Shown: one piece after another, positions 9,403-18,541 of the stretch
Layout of the letters: each line of letters begins with the position of its first letter
Numbering within the stretch: position 1 is the first letter of the stretch
Assembly: GCF_003002955.1 (NCBI RefSeq)
Contig: NZ_PVTJ01000001.1
Coordinates: 868,001 to 932,000 of the forward strand
Length of the DNA stretch: 64,000 nt
Direction: 5' to 3'
DNA from: Glycomyces artemisiae
GTDB lineage: Bacteria > Actinomycetota > Actinomycetes > Mycobacteriales > Micromonosporaceae
Notes under the pieces: model-generated
Seen by the model: the letters and a program-made list of their open reading frames with translations, nothing else
Databases searched by the model: none
Told to the model about the DNA's origin: nothing
Position numbers and translations under genes: made by a program

Positions 9403-9453
9403 GGGCCCCGGATCGTGCATCCTATAGGATATAGGATGCACGATCCGGGGCCC
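9403..9453. terminator. Bidirectional terminator: perfect 24-bp inverted repeat
   Basis: Arms 9403-9426 and 9430-9453 are exact reverse complements around the loop GGA. It lies between the converging rhamnosidase (ends 9383) and permease (ends 9463). The GC-rich base (GGGCCCCGG) and AT-rich top (CCTATA) are typical of a two-way terminator, although the inner ATCCTATAGGAT palindrome also resembles a GntR-type protein site. Confidence 0.85.
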
Positions 9454-9462
9454 GTGAGGCGC

Positions 9463-10356
9463 TTACCCCTTGACGGCGCCGATGATGACGCCCTTCTTGA
9501 AGTGCTTCTGCACGAACGGGTAGATGACGAGCGCGGGGACGATCGCGACCATGACGATCGCCATCTTCACCGCGAGCGTCGGCGGCGCGCTGCTCAGTCC
9601 CGAGGCCTGCGGCAGCGGGGCCGACTCCACCACGTAGGTGCGCAGGACCAGCGCGAGCGGCCATTTCGACGTGTCGTCGAGGTACAGGAACGCGTTGAAC
9701 CAGCTGTTCCAGTAGGCGACCGCGTAGAACAGCGTGACCACGGCGATCACGGCCTTCGACAGCGGGGCCACGATCTGCCACAGGACCCGGAACTCCCCGG
9801 CGCCGTCGATGCGCGCGGAGTCGAACAGCTCCTGCGGGAGGCTCATGAAGAACGCGCGCAGGACCACGACGTTGAACGCGGACACCGCCATCGGCAGGAT
9901 CATCGCCAGATAGTTGTCGCGCAGGCCGAGGGCGCTCACCCACAGGTACACGGGGATGAGCCCGGGGAAGACCACGAACATCATCAGGACCGAGAACAGG
10001 ACGGTCTTGTGCCCGAAGGACCCCGGCTTCGACAGCGAGTACGCGCCGAGGATCGACACGAGGACGCTGACGACCGTGCCGACGGCGGTGACCGCCAGCG
10101 ACACCACCAGGGACCGCAGCACGACCGGGTTGCGGAACATCTGCTCGTACGCCTCGAAGGTGATCCCGTCGCCGGGCCAGACCACGAGGCCGCCGACGCG
10201 CTGCACGGTCTCGGCGCTGGAGAGGCTCGTCAGCGCGATCGTGTACAGCGGGAACAGGATGAGCAGGGCGATCACGACGATGCTCGCGCCCTTCGCGGTC
10301 TGCCCCGCGACCGTGGGCTTCTCCTCCCACGCGGCCCGTTTCGCTTTGGCGCTCAT
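9463..10356 (-). CDS. ABC oligosaccharide transporter permease, YtcP/MalG-like
   Basis: The 297-residue permease has six helices and the ATPase-contact loop LPQELFDSARIDGAGEFRVLWQIVAPL. It belongs to the LplC/YtcP group that handles complex oligosaccharides, as shown by the ending FVQKHFKKGVIIGAVKG. The ATG at 10356 overlaps the upstream permease stop by 4 bases. It is last in a three-gene operon without an ATPase gene. Confidence 0.92.
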   Translation of the reverse strand: MSAKAKRAAWEEKPTVAGQTAKGASIVVIALLILFPLYTIALTSLSSAETVQRVGGLVVWPGDGITFEAYEQMFRNPVVLRSLVVSLAVTAVGTVVSVLVSILGAYSLSKPGSFGHKTVLFSVLMMFVVFPGLIPVYLWVSALGLRDNYLAMILPMAVSAFNVVVLRAFFMSLPQELFDSARIDGAGEFRVLWQIVAPLSKAVIAVVTLFYAVAYWNSWFNAFLYLDDTSKWPLALVLRTYVVESAPLPQASGLSSAPPTLAVKMAIVMVAIVPALVIYPFVQKHFKKGVIIGAVKG

Positions 10357-11336
10357 GACTTCGAGTACACCCCCCGTTCGCCCAGCAGGTGGGCGGCCTT
10401 GTTGGCGGCGAGGATGAGCACGAGCCCGACCACGCCCTTGAACAGCCCGGCCGCGGCCCCGTAGTCGAAGTCGCCGGTGCGGATGCCGCTGTAGTAGACG
10501 AACGTGTCGAACACTTCGGACGCCTGCGACCCGACGGCACTGCGCTGCAGGAAGAACTGCTCGAACCCGACGTTCAGCGCGTCGCCGAGGCGCAGGATGA
10601 GCAGCAGCACGATGACCGGCCGGATGCCCGGCAGCGTGATGTGCCACAGGCGCCGCCAGCGTCCGGCGCCGTCGACCGCGGCGGCCTCGTACAGGTTCGG
10701 GTCGATCGCGGCGAGGGCCGCGAGGAAGATGATCGCCCCGAACCCGGCCTCCTTCCAGATCGCCTGTGAGGTCACGAGCAGGATGAACGTGTCCGGATTC
10801 GTCATCCAGTCGACGCCTTCGAAGCCCGCGCCGCGCAGCGTCTGGCTGAGCAGCCCGGCGCCGCCGAGCATCTGCTGGAAGATCGCGATCACGAGCACCC
10901 AGGAGAAGAAGTACGGCAGGTACACGATGCTCTGGAGCATCGACCGCAGCCGCTCGGACACCAAGGAGTGCATGAGGAGCGCGAGCGCGATCGGCACCGG
11001 GAAGTAGAACACCAGCTGGAACGCGGTGATCGACAGCGTGTTCACGAGCGCGCGCGTGAACTCCGGGTCGGAGAACAGCAGCTGGAAGTGCGTGAAGCCG
11101 ACCAGGCGCGAGCCGAGGATGCCGCCGGTGTACGGCTTGTAGTCCTGGAACGCGACCACGTTGCCGAGGGTGGGGATCCACCAGAACCCCCACACGAGGA
11201 GCATCATCGGCGCGGCCATGAGCAGCAGCGGCCAGTCCCGGCGCAGCCGGGTCAGCCAGTGCGCCTTCGGCTGCGGCGCACGGGGCGGGGCGTCCCCCGC
11301 CGCGGCGGCGGGGGACTCGATCGTCGTGGTGCTCAC
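10353..11336 (-). CDS. ABC oligosaccharide transporter permease, LplB-like
   Basis: The 327-residue permease has a 50-residue Pro/Ala-rich cytoplasmic N-terminus followed by six helices. The EAA loop reads PNLYEAAAVDGAGRWRRLWHITLPGIRP, characteristic of the LplB/YteP group. The GTG at 11336 overlaps the upstream binding-protein stop (GTGA), so the two are translationally coupled. The C-terminal segment NKAAHLLGERGVYSK is normal for the family. Confidence 0.92.
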   Translation of the reverse strand: MSTTTIESPAAAAGDAPPRAPQPKAHWLTRLRRDWPLLLMAAPMMLLVWGFWWIPTLGNVVAFQDYKPYTGGILGSRLVGFTHFQLLFSDPEFTRALVNTLSITAFQLVFYFPVPIALALLMHSLVSERLRSMLQSIVYLPYFFSWVLVIAIFQQMLGGAGLLSQTLRGAGFEGVDWMTNPDTFILLVTSQAIWKEAGFGAIIFLAALAAIDPNLYEAAAVDGAGRWRRLWHITLPGIRPVIVLLLILRLGDALNVGFEQFFLQRSAVGSQASEVFDTFVYYSGIRTGDFDYGAAAGLFKGVVGLVLILAANKAAHLLGERGVYSKS

Positions 11337-13003
11337 AGGCGGTCGTTGTCCTCGGCGATCTTGGTGTAGTACTCGCGGGCGGCGTCGCCGACCTTCGCGC
11401 GCCAGTCGTCCACGATGGTCGCCCATTCGGAGACGTCGCGCTGGCCGCGGTAGATCTCGTGGCAGGCCTCGGTCATGGGCTCGTTCTCGGCGGAGAGGTC
11501 GGAGGGCATCTCGACGCGCAGGCCCTGGAACGGGCTGGGGTCGAGGAAGGCCGCCGCGTTGGTCTCCCACTCGTGCAGGCGCTCGACCATGCCGGGGTAC
11601 TGGAACTTGTTGTTGGCGTTGGCCCGGCCGGACAGGAACATGTAGGTGGGGGCGACCTCGGTCTGGCCCAGCTCGGTGCGCTGCGGCACGCCCTCGGCGT
11701 CCACGGTGAAGTGGACGCCCTCGACGCCGTCGGAGACGAGGTCGTACTCCAGGGTCTCGTACGGCGCGGAGCACCAGTTGGCGACCCGCAGGCACTCCTT
11801 GATGCGCTCTTCGGAGAGGTCCTTCTTGATGAAGGTGAACATGCCGGCGGGGTCGTCGCGCCAGATCGTGGGCGTGCCGCCCGCCTCGCGCGCGAGCGGG
11901 TCGACGATCTGGAGATCGAAGCCCTCCACGCCGCGGTAGGTCTGGTACATCTCATGCCAGGCGCCGACGCCGTCCTCGAAGAACAGGCCCTGGCCGGACC
12001 CGATGATCTCCTTGGCGTTGGTGCTGCGGTCGGCCACGTAGTCGGGGTGGACGAGGCCCTTGTCGAAGACCTGCCGCGTGTACTCGATGGCGGCGGCGAA
12101 CGCCTCGGTCTCGAACTTGTGGACGAGCTTGCCGTCCTCGACCTTCCAGAGGGTGGGCACGCCCATGGCCTCCTGGACGGTCTGGTCGAGGCTCGCGAAG
12201 GCCCACCGGTTCGCGGACGGGTCGTTGACCTCCTCGGCGAGGGCGAGGAGCTCTTCGAGGTCCTTCGGGTGCTCGCCCAGGCCCAGCCCGTCGAGGAGGT
12301 CCTGGCGGGTGAACAGGGCGTTCGTGTACGGGGACCTCTCCCACGGGATGCCGAGGAGCTTCCCGCCGAAGACGCCCATCGCCCATGCGGCCGTGGGGTA
12401 CGAGGCGAGGAGCGGGTAGTCGGCGGCGGCCTTGTCCCCGGCCAGGTAGGGGGAGAGGTCGGCGAACAGCTCGTTGGCGGCCTCGGTGAAGTCGGAGAGC
12501 TTGATGATCTCCCAGCCGGGGATCTGGAACATGTCGGGCACGTCGCCGCCCGCGAGGGTGGTGGTGATCTTGTCGACGTAGTTGTTGCCGTCGGCGATGT
12601 TGAAGACGACGGTGCCGCCGAGGATCTCGTTGACCGCGGTGAAGTACGAGTTGCCGGGCAGGCCGGGCGGGGTGGGGTTCCACAGCGGGGTGATCGCGGT
12701 GATGTCCTCGCCGGTGGTCATCACCGGCTCGGTGACGACCTGCTCGGGCGCTTCGGGGCGCGAGAGGTAGCCGGGGGTCACGGTCCCGTCGGGCTGGCCG
12801 GGGAGGTCGGGTTCCAGGCCGCCTTCGTACGGGGTGTAGGTCGGCAGCAGGTCGGCGAGCTCGTCGGAACCGGCCGCGGTGCCCTCGGGCCCTTCGTCGA
12901 GGTCCGCGCACGCCGCCAGCGATGCGGCGGCGGCCGCGGCGGCGCTCGCCTGGAAGAGGCCGCGGCGGTGCAGTCGAAGGGTGCCGTTCTGGTTGTCGCC
13001 CAT
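11333..13003 (-). CDS. Oligosaccharide-binding lipoprotein, LplA-like, Tat-type signal
   Basis: The 556-residue protein is larger than CUT1 monosaccharide binders, as expected for LplA-type oligosaccharide receptors. The N-terminus HRRGLFQASAAAAAAASLAAC combines a twin-arginine motif with a lipobox, so export through Tat and lipid anchoring are likely. Domain landmarks are NYVDKITTTLAGGDVPDMFQIPGW and the late RWAFASLDQTVQEAMGVP. The ATG at 13003 has AAAGG upstream on the minus strand. It heads the importer operon. The substrate is unknown and no glycosidase is attached to this operon. Confidence 0.9.
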   Translation of the reverse strand: MGDNQNGTLRLHRRGLFQASAAAAAAASLAACADLDEGPEGTAAGSDELADLLPTYTPYEGGLEPDLPGQPDGTVTPGYLSRPEAPEQVVTEPVMTTGEDITAITPLWNPTPPGLPGNSYFTAVNEILGGTVVFNIADGNNYVDKITTTLAGGDVPDMFQIPGWEIIKLSDFTEAANELFADLSPYLAGDKAAADYPLLASYPTAAWAMGVFGGKLLGIPWERSPYTNALFTRQDLLDGLGLGEHPKDLEELLALAEEVNDPSANRWAFASLDQTVQEAMGVPTLWKVEDGKLVHKFETEAFAAAIEYTRQVFDKGLVHPDYVADRSTNAKEIIGSGQGLFFEDGVGAWHEMYQTYRGVEGFDLQIVDPLAREAGGTPTIWRDDPAGMFTFIKKDLSEERIKECLRVANWCSAPYETLEYDLVSDGVEGVHFTVDAEGVPQRTELGQTEVAPTYMFLSGRANANNKFQYPGMVERLHEWETNAAAFLDPSPFQGLRVEMPSDLSAENEPMTEACHEIYRGQRDVSEWATIVDDWRAKVGDAAREYYTKIAEDNDRL

Positions 13004-13049
13004 GGCGATGCCTTTCGTCGGGGGATACAGGATTCGCCGGGTATGCAGG

Positions 13050-13090
13050 CCGAGGGGCCGTTCTTTTAAAGGTATGACCAAACGAATTTA
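13050..13090 (-). promoter_or_regulatory. AT-rich promoter region of the LplA-type importer operon
   Basis: This is the only AT-rich stretch before the operon. On the minus strand it contains GGTCATACC, a short inverted repeat (GGT-CAT-ACC), followed by TTTAAAAG. A promoter overlapped by a regulator site is likely, but no -35/-10 pair can be fixed with confidence. Confidence 0.35.
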
Positions 13091-13196
13091 ACTACACGGA
13101 TGAGAGCTGCGCAACTCTGGGCCCGCGGCTCGCCCCCGACCTCGCCTTCTCCCCGTTCCGCCTGACTCCATTGGGGACTGACGCGCGGCAGTGGAA

Positions 13197-13225
13197 AGCC
13201 CGGGACGGTCGGGCCGTCCCGGGCT
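13197..13225 (-). terminator. Terminator hairpin after the F420-type reductase gene
   Basis: Twelve-base perfect arms (AGCCCGGGACGG and its complement) enclose a 5-base loop, 16 bases past the stop of the minus-strand gene ending at 13241. Confidence 0.7.
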
Positions 13226-13240
13226 GCTGGTCGATTGGTC

Positions 13241-13933
13241 CTACATGTCGCGGTAGCGCTTGGCGGCCTTCAGGAGCGGCTCGATGATCTCCGGCGTGAC
13301 CTGGCGCGGGGCCGGGACCTTGTCGAAGCTGAACTTCTCGGTGAAGAACACCCCGTAGGCGGGGGTGTCGCGCTGGAAGCGCCAGCCTTCGGCGAGCGGC
13401 CCGGCGTCGTAGGCGTCGAAGCCGATCGAGTCGAGGAAGTCGGTGACGGCCTGCTTCGCGGCCGCGTCGTCGCCCGCGATGGCGAGCACGGAGCGCTCGG
13501 GGTCCCCGGCCGGGCGGGCGAGGGTCGCCACGTGGCCCTGGTAGATGTTGTTGAAGCCCTTGACGACGAACGACTCCGGCAGGTGCGCCTGGAGGAGTTC
13601 GCTCACGGTGGTCGACTCGTCGTCGAGCTCGGGGATCTGACCGTCGCGCTCGGGGTAGTAGTTGTTGGTGTCGAAGACGACCTTGCCGCGCAGCTCCTCG
13701 ACCGGGACGGTCTTGTACGCCTTCAGCGGGATGGTGACGACGACCAGGTCGCCCGCGGCGGCGGCCTCGGCGGGCGTGGCGGCGCGGGCGTTCGGCCCCA
13801 GTTCCGCGACGAGGTCCGCGAGGGTCTCGGGCCCGCGGCTGTTGCTCAGGACCACGTTGTGGCCCGCCTTGACTGCGAGGCGTGCGATGGCGCCGCCGAT
13901 GTTGCCGCTGCCGATCAATCCGATTGTGCTCAT
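13241..13933 (-). CDS. NADPH-dependent F420 reductase-like oxidoreductase
   Basis: The 230-residue Rossmann protein begins MSTIGLIGSGNIGGAIARLAVKAG, the GxGxxG dinucleotide fold of the NADP/F420-binding family (COG2085). Further family marks are VVLSNSRGPETLADLV and VVVTIPLKAY. The C-terminal part (FQRDTPAYGVFFTEKFSFDK) looks like the helical dimerisation region. True F420 reductases move hydride between NADPH and F420; paralogues act on other substrates, so the cofactor partner is an inference. An upstream GTG at 13954 is an alternative start; ATG 13933 fits the family N-terminus. Confidence 0.85.
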   Translation of the reverse strand: MSTIGLIGSGNIGGAIARLAVKAGHNVVLSNSRGPETLADLVAELGPNARAATPAEAAAAGDLVVVTIPLKAYKTVPVEELRGKVVFDTNNYYPERDGQIPELDDESTTVSELLQAHLPESFVVKGFNNIYQGHVATLARPAGDPERSVLAIAGDDAAAKQAVTDFLDSIGFDAYDAGPLAEGWRFQRDTPAYGVFFTEKFSFDKVPAPRQVTPEIIEPLLKAAKRYRDM

Positions 13934-14014
13934 ACCAGTGAGTAACGTGCGCACAACTGCCGCAATTCCGCCTTTTCAAGGTGTTCTGCGCCATGCTGGA
14001 CGGAGGGACGTGAG

Positions 14015-14162
14015 GCTTCCTCGATCCGCGGCCGCCCCCGGCTGCAACTGTGCCGCGTGGGTGTGACGGCAGCGGTGTGAATGCGAGGATGCTTCGATTC
14101 GCGGTCGCCCCCGCTTGCAAGCGTGCCTCGGGGGTGCGACAGGGCGGTCGGAATCGGGGCGG
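14015..14162. repeat. Imperfect tandem repeat, period about 76 bp, intergenic
   Basis: Two consecutive copies begin GCTTC at 14015 and 14091. Both contain CGCGG(C/T)CGCCCCCG, then a TGCAA-type core, then GTG-rich DNA. They lie in the 312-bp gap between the divergent reductase and LacI genes, which holds no gene that I can see. Confidence 0.5.
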
Positions 14163-14174
14163 GAATGCTGGGAA

Positions 14175-14226
14175 GGCGCTTGATTCTCTCTCGTCTTTAT
14201 GCTTAAAATCGCCCGCGGCACTTGAT
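14175..14226. promoter_or_regulatory. Paired direct repeats upstream of second LacI gene
   Basis: GGCGCTTGAT (14175-14184) and GGCACTTGAT (14217-14226) match in 9 of 10 bases and start 42 bp apart, about four helical turns. AT-rich sequence with TATGCT lies between them and may be the -10 region of the regulator gene at 14246. They may be half-sites for that regulator. Confidence 0.35.
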
Positions 14227-14245
14227 CGGTAAAGGGGGAGCGGGC

Positions 14246-15406
14246 ATGGGCGCACCGCGGAAGGCCAGCATGGCCGACGTCGCCGACCGCGCCGGCGTCT
14301 CCGTCATGACCGTCTCGAACGTCATCAACCGGCCCGAGATCGTCGCCGAAGTGACCCGGGACAAGGTCCACGCCGCCATGCGGGAGCTGCGCTACCGCAA
14401 CAACCTCGTCGCCCGCAGCCTCCGGCTCGCGCGGCCGCGGCAGATCGGCTACATCCTCCCTGCGCCCGACGCCTCCGGCAATCCGTACATGAACGTGTTC
14501 CTGCACGACCTCGCCACCGCCTGCCAGGCCGCCGACCGGAACCTCACGCTCATCACCCAGCAGGACATCGAAGCGCTCATCAGCGCCTGCGAGGACCTGT
14601 ACTTCGGGCAGGCCGTGGCCGGGTTCGTCGTCTCCAACGTCGGCTCGGAGGACGACCGGCTCATCGAGCTCCAGAAGCGCGGCATCCCCTTCGCCGCGTA
14701 CGGCCGCGACGCCGCCGCGTTCGACAGCCCCTGGTCGTGGGCCGAGGGCGATGCGGCCCTGGGCGTCGCGACCGCCGTCGACCACCTCGTCGAGCGCGGC
14801 CACCGCGAACTCGCGTTCGTCGGCGCCGACCGCCGCAGCGAGACCGTCCTCCAGCGCGAGCTCGGCTACCGGGAGGCCTGCGAGCGGCACGGCCTCGCCG
14901 CCTCCACCGCCGACGCGCGGATCGTCCACTGCCGCGGCGACCTCGCCACCGGCGTGCGCGTCGCCGCCGCCCTCCTCGACTCGGACGCGCCGCCCACCGG
15001 GATCGTCTGCAAGACCGACACGCTCGCCGCGGGCGTCGTCATCACCCTCCAGGCCCGCGGCCTCACCCCCGGCCGCGACGTCGCCGTCACCGGGTACGAC
15101 GACACCCCGCTCACCGAGTTCGGCACGGTCGGCATCACCTCGGTCCACCAGGACTCGGCCGGGATCGCCGCCGCGCTCGTGCGGCTCGTCGTGGAGCAGC
15201 CCGCCGAGCCGGAGCACGTGCTCGTGGCGCCCTCGCTCACGGTCCGGTCCAGCACCGACCCCATGCGCAACAGGACCGTGCACACCGGAACCCCGCACAC
15301 CGAGACCGTGCGCACCGAGCCCACGGACTCCGAGACCGCGGACACCGAGACCATTCACGCCGAAACCCAAGCGGCCCAACGATTCAACACCGAAGAACAC
15401 GTATAG
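14246..15406 (+). CDS. LacI-family regulator with Thr/Glu/His-rich C-terminal tail
   Basis: The 386-residue protein has the helix-turn-helix [22 protein letters not shown] (residues 9-30), hinge [19 protein letters not shown], and an effector domain ending [26 protein letters not shown] and [11 protein letters not shown]. About 50 residues follow the normal end of the fold. They are dominated by Thr, Glu, His and Arg in imperfect short repeats (HTET, RTEP, DTET), absent from ordinary LacI proteins. The ATG at 14246 follows AGGGGGAG. It is first of an operon with ThuA and two Gfo/Idh genes. Confidence 0.9.
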   Translation: MGAPRKASMADVADRAGVSVMTVSNVINRPEIVAEVTRDKVHAAMRELRYRNNLVARSLRLARPRQIGYILPAPDASGNPYMNVFLHDLATACQAADRNLTLITQQDIEALISACEDLYFGQAVAGFVVSNVGSEDDRLIELQKRGIPFAAYGRDAAAFDSPWSWAEGDAALGVATAVDHLVERGHRELAFVGADRRSETVLQRELGYREACERHGLAASTADARIVHCRGDLATGVRVAAALLDSDAPPTGIVCKTDTLAAGVVITLQARGLTPGRDVAVTGYDDTPLTEFGTVGITSVHQDSAGIAAALVRLVVEQPAEPEHVLVAPSLTVRSSTDPMRNRTVHTGTPHTETVRTEPTDSETADTETIHAETQAAQRFNTEEHV

Positions 15407-15422
15407 CAAGGAGCACTGCCAC

Positions 15423-16193
15423 ATGTCACAGGCACCCATCCGCGTCGTCGTCTGGGGCGAGAACCGCCACGAGCAGGTCGAGCCCTCCGTCGCCGAGCGC
15501 TACCCCGACGGCATGCACGGCGCCATCGCCAAGGGCGTCGGCGAATGGCTCGGCGAGAAGGCCGTCATCACCACCCGCACCCTCGACGAGCCCGAGCACG
15601 GGCTCACCTCCGACGTCCTCGACGAGACCGACGTCCTCGTCTGGTGGGGCCACGCCGCGCACGGCGACGTCGCCGACGAGATCGTCGACCGCGTCCACCG
15701 CCACGTCCTCGCCGGGATGGGCCTGATCGTGCTCCACTCCGGCCACTGGTCGAAGATCTTCACGAAGCTCATGGGCACCACCTGCACCCTGCGCTGGCGA
15801 AGCGAGCACGACCGCGAACTGGTGTGGACGGTGAACCCGCAGCACCCGATCGCCCGCGGCATCCCGAACCCGATCGTCATCCCCGAGCAGGAGATGTACG
15901 GCGAGTACTTCGACGTGCCCACCCCCGACGAGCTCATCTTCATCTCCGGGTTCACCGGCGGCGAGGTCTTCCGCTCCGGCATGACCTACCGGCGCGGCTT
16001 CGGCCGGATCTTCTACTTCAGCCCCGGCGACCAGGACTTCCCGGTGTACCACCACCCGGACGTCAACCACGTCATCGCCAACGGCATCGAATGGGCCCGC
16101 CCCGACCGCGAGCGCGAGACGCCGACGCTGCTGCGCTACGACACCGACGACTTCTTCAACGGCCAGGGCTACCGCGGGGCGTTCGAGCGATGA
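15423..16193 (+). CDS. ThuA-like trehalose-utilisation protein
   Basis: The 256-residue ThuA/class I glutamine-amidotransferase-like protein carries the family marks [52 protein letters not shown] and [21 protein letters not shown]. In rhizobia ThuA works with ThuB in catabolism of trehalose-type disaccharides via 3-keto sugars. Here it precedes two Gfo/Idh oxidoreductases, the same functional pairing. AAGGAG precedes the ATG, and the stop overlaps the next start (ATGA), so the genes are co-translated. Confidence 0.9.
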   Translation: MSQAPIRVVVWGENRHEQVEPSVAERYPDGMHGAIAKGVGEWLGEKAVITTRTLDEPEHGLTSDVLDETDVLVWWGHAAHGDVADEIVDRVHRHVLAGMGLIVLHSGHWSKIFTKLMGTTCTLRWRSEHDRELVWTVNPQHPIARGIPNPIVIPEQEMYGEYFDVPTPDELIFISGFTGGEVFRSGMTYRRGFGRIFYFSPGDQDFPVYHHPDVNHVIANGIEWARPDRERETPTLLRYDTDDFFNGQGYRGAFER

Positions 16194-17314
16194 GCTTCAC
16201 GACGCTCGACATCGAAGGGCCGCTGCGACTCGTCGTCGTCGGCGCCGGCGGCATGGGCCGCGCCTGGATGCACACCATCGAGGCCGACCCCGCCACCGAG
16301 CTCGTCGGGATCGCCGACCTGTACCCGGCCGCCACCGAAGCGGCCGCGGCCGACCTCGGCCGCGACCTCGCCACCGGCGCCGACGCGGTCGAACTCGCGC
16401 AGCGCACCGGCGCCCACGCGATCGTCAACGCCACCATTCCCGAAGCGCACCACCCGGTCACGATCGCGGCGCTCCGCGCCGGGCTCCCGGTCCTGGGGGA
16501 GAAGCCCGTGGCCGCCACCGTCGCCGAGGGCCTCGCGCTCGCGGCCGCGGCCGAGCTCACCGGGCACCTGTTCATGGTCAGCCAGTCGCGGCGCTACAAC
16601 CGCGGCCTGTTCCAGGCCAGGCAGGACGCGGAGGCGCTGGGGCGCATCGGGATCGTCTCGGTCGACTTCTTCCAGTCCCCGCACTTCGGGGGCTTCCGCG
16701 ACGAGATGGACTCGCCGCTCCTGCTCGACATGGCGATCCACCAGTTCGACATGGCGCGGTTCCTCCTCGACGCCGACCCGGTCGCGGTCGTCTGCGAGGA
16801 GTACAACCCGCCGTGGTCCTGGTACGCCGGGAACGCCGCGGCCACCGCCGCGTTCGAGATGGAGGGCGGCGCCCGGTTCACGTTCAACGGGTCCTGGTGC
16901 AGCCCCGGCCTGGAGACCTCCTGGAACGGCGCGTGGCGGATCTCCGCCGAGCACGGCAGCACCGTCTGGGACGGCGAGGGCGAGCCGGAGACCAAGGCGC
17001 TGTCGGACGCCGAGCCGAAGGCGGGCGCCGAGGTCCCCGGCGAGGGCATCGCCGGGTCCCTGCGCGAGTTCACCGAGGCGCTGCTCCACGGCAGCGAGCC
17101 GATGGGCCGCGTCCACGCGAACGTGCTCAGCCTCGCGATGGTCGAGGCCGCGATCCGCAGCGCCGCCGAGGGCCGCCGCGTCCGGCTGGACGAGATCCTC
17201 GACGGGGCCTACGAGTCCGCGCTCGCGACGACGACCGACATCGATATCCTCACCGTGTTGCAAGGGTGGCCGTCGGTCCGCGACGGCCTGAACCGAGGGA
17301 GCCGCAGTGACTGA
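16190..17314 (+). CDS. Gfo/Idh/MocA-family oxidoreductase
   Basis: The 374-residue protein has an N-terminal NAD(P) fold ([31 protein letters not shown]) with the family motif [13 protein letters not shown], in which the Lys of EKP is catalytic, and a C-terminal beta-sheet substrate domain ([33 protein letters not shown]). Such enzymes oxidise sugar hydroxyls or reduce keto sugars. It is probably the ThuB-like partner of the upstream ThuA protein. The ATG lies inside the ThuA stop. The end overlaps the next gene by 8 bases. Confidence 0.9.
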   Translation: MSFTTLDIEGPLRLVVVGAGGMGRAWMHTIEADPATELVGIADLYPAATEAAAADLGRDLATGADAVELAQRTGAHAIVNATIPEAHHPVTIAALRAGLPVLGEKPVAATVAEGLALAAAAELTGHLFMVSQSRRYNRGLFQARQDAEALGRIGIVSVDFFQSPHFGGFRDEMDSPLLLDMAIHQFDMARFLLDADPVAVVCEEYNPPWSWYAGNAAATAAFEMEGGARFTFNGSWCSPGLETSWNGAWRISAEHGSTVWDGEGEPETKALSDAEPKAGAEVPGEGIAGSLREFTEALLHGSEPMGRVHANVLSLAMVEAAIRSAAEGRRVRLDEILDGAYESALATTTDIDILTVLQGWPSVRDGLNRGSRSD

Positions 17315-18473
17315 ACCTCTCCGCATCGGCATGGTCGGCTACGCCTTCATGGGCGCGGCCCACTCCCACGCGTGGCGCACCGCGCCGCGCTTCTTCGACC
17401 TGCCGCTCGCACCCGAGATGACCGCCCTCGCCGGGCGCGACGCCGACCGGCTCGCCGCCGCGGCCGCCAAGCTCGGCTGGGACTCCACCGAGACCGACTG
17501 GCGCCGCCTGATCGAACGCGACGACATCGACCTGGTCGACATCTGCGTCCCCGGCAACCTGCACGCCGAGATCGCCATCGCGGCGCTCGAAGCGGGCAAG
17601 CACGTCCTGTGCGAGAAGCCGCTCGCGAACTCCGTGGAGGAGGCCGAGGCGATGACCGCCGCGGCCGAGGCCGCGAAAGCCAACGGCGCGCTCGCCATGT
17701 GCGGGTTCTCGTACCGGCGCACCCCGGCCCTGTCGCTCGCGAAGCGCCTGGTCGACTCGGGCGCGCTGGGGGAGATCCGGCACGTGCGGGCGCAGTACCT
17801 CCAGGACTGGCTCACCGACGAGAACGCGCCGCTGACCTGGCGCCTCGACAAGGCCAAGTCCGGTTCGGGGTCGCTCGGCGACATCGGCGCGCACATCATC
17901 GACGCGGCGCAGTGGATCTCCGGGTCCGACGTCACGGGCGTCTCGGCGATCCTGGAGACCTTCGTGAAGGAGCGGCCCGTGGGCGGCGACTTCGTGGGCC
18001 TCGGCGGCCACGGCGGCGCCGACGGCCCGAAGGGCCCGGTCACCGTGGACGACGCGGCGGTGTTCACCGCGCGGTTCGCGAACAACGCGGTCGGCGTCTT
18101 CGAGGCCACCCGCTTCGCGCTCGGCCGCAAGAACGCGATGCGCGTGGAGGTCAACGGCTCCAAGGCGTCCCTCGCGTTCGACTTCGAGGACATGAACTCG
18201 CTGTGGTTCTACGACGCCGCCGACGAGCCGAACGCGGGCTTCCGCAAGATCCAGGCCACCGAGCCCGAGCACCCGTACACCGGGAACTGGTGGCCGGTGG
18301 GCCACGGCCTCGGCTACGAGCACGGCTTCACCCACCAGGTCGTCGACCTCGTGAACGCGATCGGCGCGGGCGAGCAGCCCACGCCGTCGTTCGCCGACGC
18401 CCTCCAGGTGCAGCGCGTCCTCGCGGCCGTCGAGGCCAGCGCCGCCGACGAGAGCCGCTGGACCGCGGTCTGA
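17307..18473 (+). CDS. Gfo/Idh/MocA-family oxidoreductase
   Basis: The 388-residue second oxidoreductase of the operon begins RIGMVGYAFMGAAHSHAWRTAPRFFDL, with the GEKPLANS-type motif appearing as CEKPLANSVEEA. The substrate domain contains WRLDKAKSGSGSLGDIGAHIIDAAQWI with the usual Asp/His pair. It differs clearly from its upstream neighbour, so the two are not a recent duplication and may catalyse successive redox steps. The GTG start lies within the preceding gene with GAGGGAG ahead. A terminator follows closely, so this ends the lacI-thuA operon. Confidence 0.9.
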   Translation: MTEPLRIGMVGYAFMGAAHSHAWRTAPRFFDLPLAPEMTALAGRDADRLAAAAAKLGWDSTETDWRRLIERDDIDLVDICVPGNLHAEIAIAALEAGKHVLCEKPLANSVEEAEAMTAAAEAAKANGALAMCGFSYRRTPALSLAKRLVDSGALGEIRHVRAQYLQDWLTDENAPLTWRLDKAKSGSGSLGDIGAHIIDAAQWISGSDVTGVSAILETFVKERPVGGDFVGLGGHGGADGPKGPVTVDDAAVFTARFANNAVGVFEATRFALGRKNAMRVEVNGSKASLAFDFEDMNSLWFYDAADEPNAGFRKIQATEPEHPYTGNWWPVGHGLGYEHGFTHQVVDLVNAIGAGEQPTPSFADALQVQRVLAAVEASAADESRWTAV

Positions 18474-18493
18474 CCCGTCCGACCAGGCGCTCG

Positions 18494-18526
18494 GGGCCCG
18501 TCCACCGCAAAGTAGTGGACGGGCCC
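18494..18526 (+). terminator. Intrinsic terminator after the ThuA operon
   Basis: Twelve-base arms GGGCCCGTCCAC/GTGGACGGGCCC enclose a 9-base loop and are followed by TTT. The -10 hexamer of the next, leaderless gene overlaps this T-run. Confidence 0.85.
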
Positions 18527-18541
18527 TTTACGCTGCAAGGC

